A stretch of 24,877 bases of DNA, taken from Rhodospirillales bacterium (lineage in GTDB: Bacteria; Pseudomonadota; Alphaproteobacteria; UBA828). The number at the start of each line of letters is the position of its first letter. The stretch's first letter is position 1. A program made the translations under genes and the position numbers. Below the pieces are notes generated by a model that was not told the origin of the DNA, ran no database searches, and saw only the letters and a list, made by a program, of their open reading frames with translations. The stretch is from contig JAPOPO010000031.1 of assembly GCA_026712885.1 (NCBI GenBank), positions 1 to 24,877 on the forward strand. Direction: 5' to 3'. Below, in pieces: positions 22,906 through 24,877 of this stretch.

Positions 22906-22923
22906 AAACTTGGCTCCGGCTGC

Positions 22924-24567
22924 CTACACGGCGAGCGTGAACCCCTCATAGCCGTTGGCGGCCACTTCCTCGCATTTCTCGATGTAGGCGGGGAAGCCGC
23001 CGGTGTAGGGCGTCACCCGGCGCGGCTTGCCGGGGATGTTGGCGCCGACATACCAGGAGTTGCAGCCGGGAAAGACGGTCCCGGCCGCGACCTCGTCATG
23101 ATGGGAGATCCAGGCGTCCTCGGCCGCCCGTGTCGCCTTGATGCGCGGCCGCCCCCGCGCCAGCGCGTGGGCGATGCAATCCGCGATCCACTCCACATGC
23201 TGCTCGATGGCGGGGATCATGTTGGTCAACACCGAGGGGCTGGACGGCCCCGTTATTGTGAACAGGTTGGGGAAGCCCTCGACTGCGAGGCCGAGATAGC
23301 TACGCGGGCCATCGGTCCACTTCGCCTTCAGGGTCTGCCCCTCCCGCCCGCGGATATCGACCCGCAGGAGCGGCCCGGTCATCGCGTCGAAGCCGATGGC
23401 GAAGACGATCGTGTCGAGCTCAAAATCGCTGCCGCCGGTGCGCACGCCAGTGCGCGTAATCTCCTCGATCGGCGCGTTGCTGATATCGACCAGCGTGACG
23501 TTGGGCCGGTTGAAGGTCGCGTAGTAGTCGGTATCGAGGCAGATCCGCTTGCAGCCGATGAAGGAGTGCGGTGAGAGCAGCGCCGCCACACGCGGGTCGT
23601 GAACCTGTGCGCGGATCTTGCTGCGGATGAAGTCGGTCGCGACATCGTTCGCCGCCGGATTGACCAGCACGTCATTGAAGACGCCGTACATGGAGAGGCC
23701 GCCCTTCTGCCACCGGGCTTCCAGCTCGCGCCGGCGCTCCTCTTCGCTCAATTCTTCGGCGGTCGCCGGGTTCAGGACCCACCAGCAGCCGGCCGGGTTC
23801 TCCTTCCCCCGACGCCTCCATTCGCCGTACTGCTCCCTGATGGCCGCATATTTCGCCGCATCCAGCGGCGCGTTGCGGGCGGGGATGGAGTAGTTCGCCT
23901 GGCGCTGGAAGACGGTGAGATGGCGCGCCTCCGCCGCGATCACCGGGATCGACTGGATGGCGGATGAGCCGGTGCCGATGATGCCGACCCGCTTGCCGGC
24001 GAAGGAGACCTTCTCATGCGGCCAGGCACCGGTGTGGTACCACTCGCCCTCGAAGCGGTCGAGGCCGTCGAACGACGGCCGGTTGACGGCCGAGAGACAC
24101 CCGGTCGCCATGATGAAATAAGTCGCGGAAATCCGCACGCCGTTGTCGGTCGCGACCCGCCAATGTCCCGCCGCCTCGTCGAAAGCCGCTTCGGTGACGG
24201 TCGATTCGAACCTGATGTCGCGGCGGAGGTCTAACCGGTCCGCGACATGCTCCGCATAGCGCAGGATCTCGGGCTGCGTGGCGAAGCGCTCTGTCCAACG
24301 CCACTCCTGCTGCAGTTCGTCGGAGAACTCGTAGGAGTATTCGACGCTGTCGGTGTCGCAGCGGGCGCCGGGGTAGCGGTTCCAGTACCAGGTGCCGCCG
24401 ACCCCGCTGCCCCTCTCGAAGACGCGCACCGAGAGCCCCATCCCGCGCAGCCGGTGCAGCATGTAGAGGCCGGCGAAGCCCGCGCCGACGACGACCGCAT
24501 CCACGTCCGGCGGCGCCGCGACGCCGCCGCCGTTCTGGGTCTTGCTCCCTGTCGCAGAGGTGCTCAT
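22924..24567 (-). CDS. Baeyer-Villiger monooxygenase (cyclohexanone monooxygenase-like)
   Basis: The 547-residue flavoprotein inserts oxygen next to a ketone, giving an ester or lactone, using NADPH and FAD. An N-terminal FAD-binding GAGFAG (28-33), the GGTWYWNRYPGARCD segment (57-71), the Baeyer-Villiger fingerprint FEGEWYHTGAWP (172-183), and the NADPH site GTGSSA (198-203) are all intact. Length and motifs match type I enzymes of the cyclohexanone/phenylacetone group. The start at 24567 has only a weak ribosome site. A paralogue lies directly upstream on the same strand, 96 bases away. The ketone substrate is not known. Lactone products could be handled by the hydrolase at 15410, which is inference. 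Confidence 0.94.
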   Translation of the reverse strand: MSTSATGSKTQNGGGVAAPPDVDAVVVGAGFAGLYMLHRLRGMGLSVRVFERGSGVGGTWYWNRYPGARCDTDSVEYSYEFSDELQQEWRWTERFATQPEILRYAEHVADRLDLRRDIRFESTVTEAAFDEAAGHWRVATDNGVRISATYFIMATGCLSAVNRPSFDGLDRFEGEWYHTGAWPHEKVSFAGKRVGIIGTGSSAIQSIPVIAAEARHLTVFQRQANYSIPARNAPLDAAKYAAIREQYGEWRRRGKENPAGCWWVLNPATAEELSEEERRRELEARWQKGGLSMYGVFNDVLVNPAANDVATDFIRSKIRAQVHDPRVAALLSPHSFIGCKRICLDTDYYATFNRPNVTLVDISNAPIEEITRTGVRTGGSDFELDTIVFAIGFDAMTGPLLRVDIRGREGQTLKAKWTDGPRSYLGLAVEGFPNLFTITGPSSPSVLTNMIPAIEQHVEWIADCIAHALARGRPRIKATRAAEDAWISHHDEVAAGTVFPGCNSWYVGANIPGKPRRVTPYTGGFPAYIEKCEEVAANGYEGFTLAV

Positions 24568-24663
24568 GGCCTGTGGCCGTCTATCTGCGTTTAGAGAGTT
24601 TAGCGCGGAACGGCGGTGCTTCGCACCCGGTCATCATGGGAGACGGTCGAAGGCGAGCGCGGG

Positions 24664-24877
24664 TCACCCGGCGCTGAGCGAGAATCCCTCGTACTCGTTG
24701 GCGACGATCGCATCGCACTTCTCGACATAGGCCGAGAACCCGCCCGTGTAGGGCAGCACGCGGCGCGGCTTGCCCTCGACATTGGCGCCGACGTACCAGG
24801 AGTTGCAGGCGGGGAAGAGCGTGTTTACCGCCGCTTCCTCCTGATGGGCAATCCACGCGTCCTCCGCCGCGCGCATC
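24664..24877 (-). CDS. C-terminal end of a second Baeyer-Villiger monooxygenase (partial)
   Basis: The last 70 residues of a protein that enters from beyond the right edge align without gaps to the C-terminus of the neighbouring monooxygenase; about 47 of 68 positions are identical. Shared segments include CNSWYVGAN, GKPRRV and PYTGGF. The stop is TGA at 24666-24664. The N-terminal FAD and fingerprint motifs are outside the window, so completeness cannot be judged. Confidence 0.88.
   Translation of the reverse strand, partial: MRAAEDAWIAHQEEAAVNTLFPACNSWYVGANVEGKPRRVLPYTGGFSAYVEKCDAIVANEYEGFSLSAG

Overview
The window is high-GC, densely packed bacterial DNA. Its gene content suggests an alphaproteobacterium, perhaps from Rhodospirillales or a related lineage: a single-chain methylmalonyl-CoA mutase with MeaB, an Atm1-type exporter, DUF1636 and DUF2244 proteins, and many acyl-CoA enzymes. 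This placement is inference from family content. No rRNA, tRNA, CRISPR array, transposase or phage gene was seen, and no gene-free stretch exceeds 300 bases.

Left part (1-8.2 kb). A molybdenum-hydroxylase FAD subunit on the minus strand is followed, on the plus strand, by methylmalonyl-CoA mutase, a RidA-family protein, an Atm1-type ABC exporter and MeaB, whose GTG start overlaps the exporter stop. An amidase follows, with ACG where its start codon should be.

Centre-left (8.2-13.5 kb). Thiolase, a DUF1989 protein, an acyl-CoA dehydrogenase and a 2-hydroxychromene-2-carboxylate isomerase/kappa-GST-like protein form a tight plus-strand operon. A palindrome matching the reported PhaR consensus lies just ahead of it. 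An SDR and a glutaredoxin-DinB fusion form a small minus-strand unit.

Centre-right (13.6-17.8 kb). An AidB-like acyl-CoA dehydrogenase, an alpha/beta hydrolase, a DUF1636 protein, a minus-strand DUF2244 membrane protein, and a small alanine-rich lipoprotein ending in lysine.

Right part (17.8-24.9 kb). A minus-strand operon encodes cysteine synthase, AlaX, mercaptopyruvate sulfurtransferase and an L,D-transpeptidase of the ErfK/YbiS type. It converges on the lipoprotein gene, suggesting an envelope-tethering pair. Divergent to the operon lies a double-CDGSH iron-sulfur protein with an inverted repeat in its promoter region, then a lipoprotein with no obvious start codon, a cupin, and two tandem Baeyer-Villiger monooxygenase paralogues, the second cut by the window edge.

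Most genes fit catabolism of branched or odd-chain acids, ketones and acyl-CoA esters. The less ordinary points are the lipoprotein/L,D-transpeptidase pair, the glutaredoxin-DinB fusion, the DUF1989 gene inside an acyl-CoA operon, the putative PhaR site, and two genes lacking a standard start codon.
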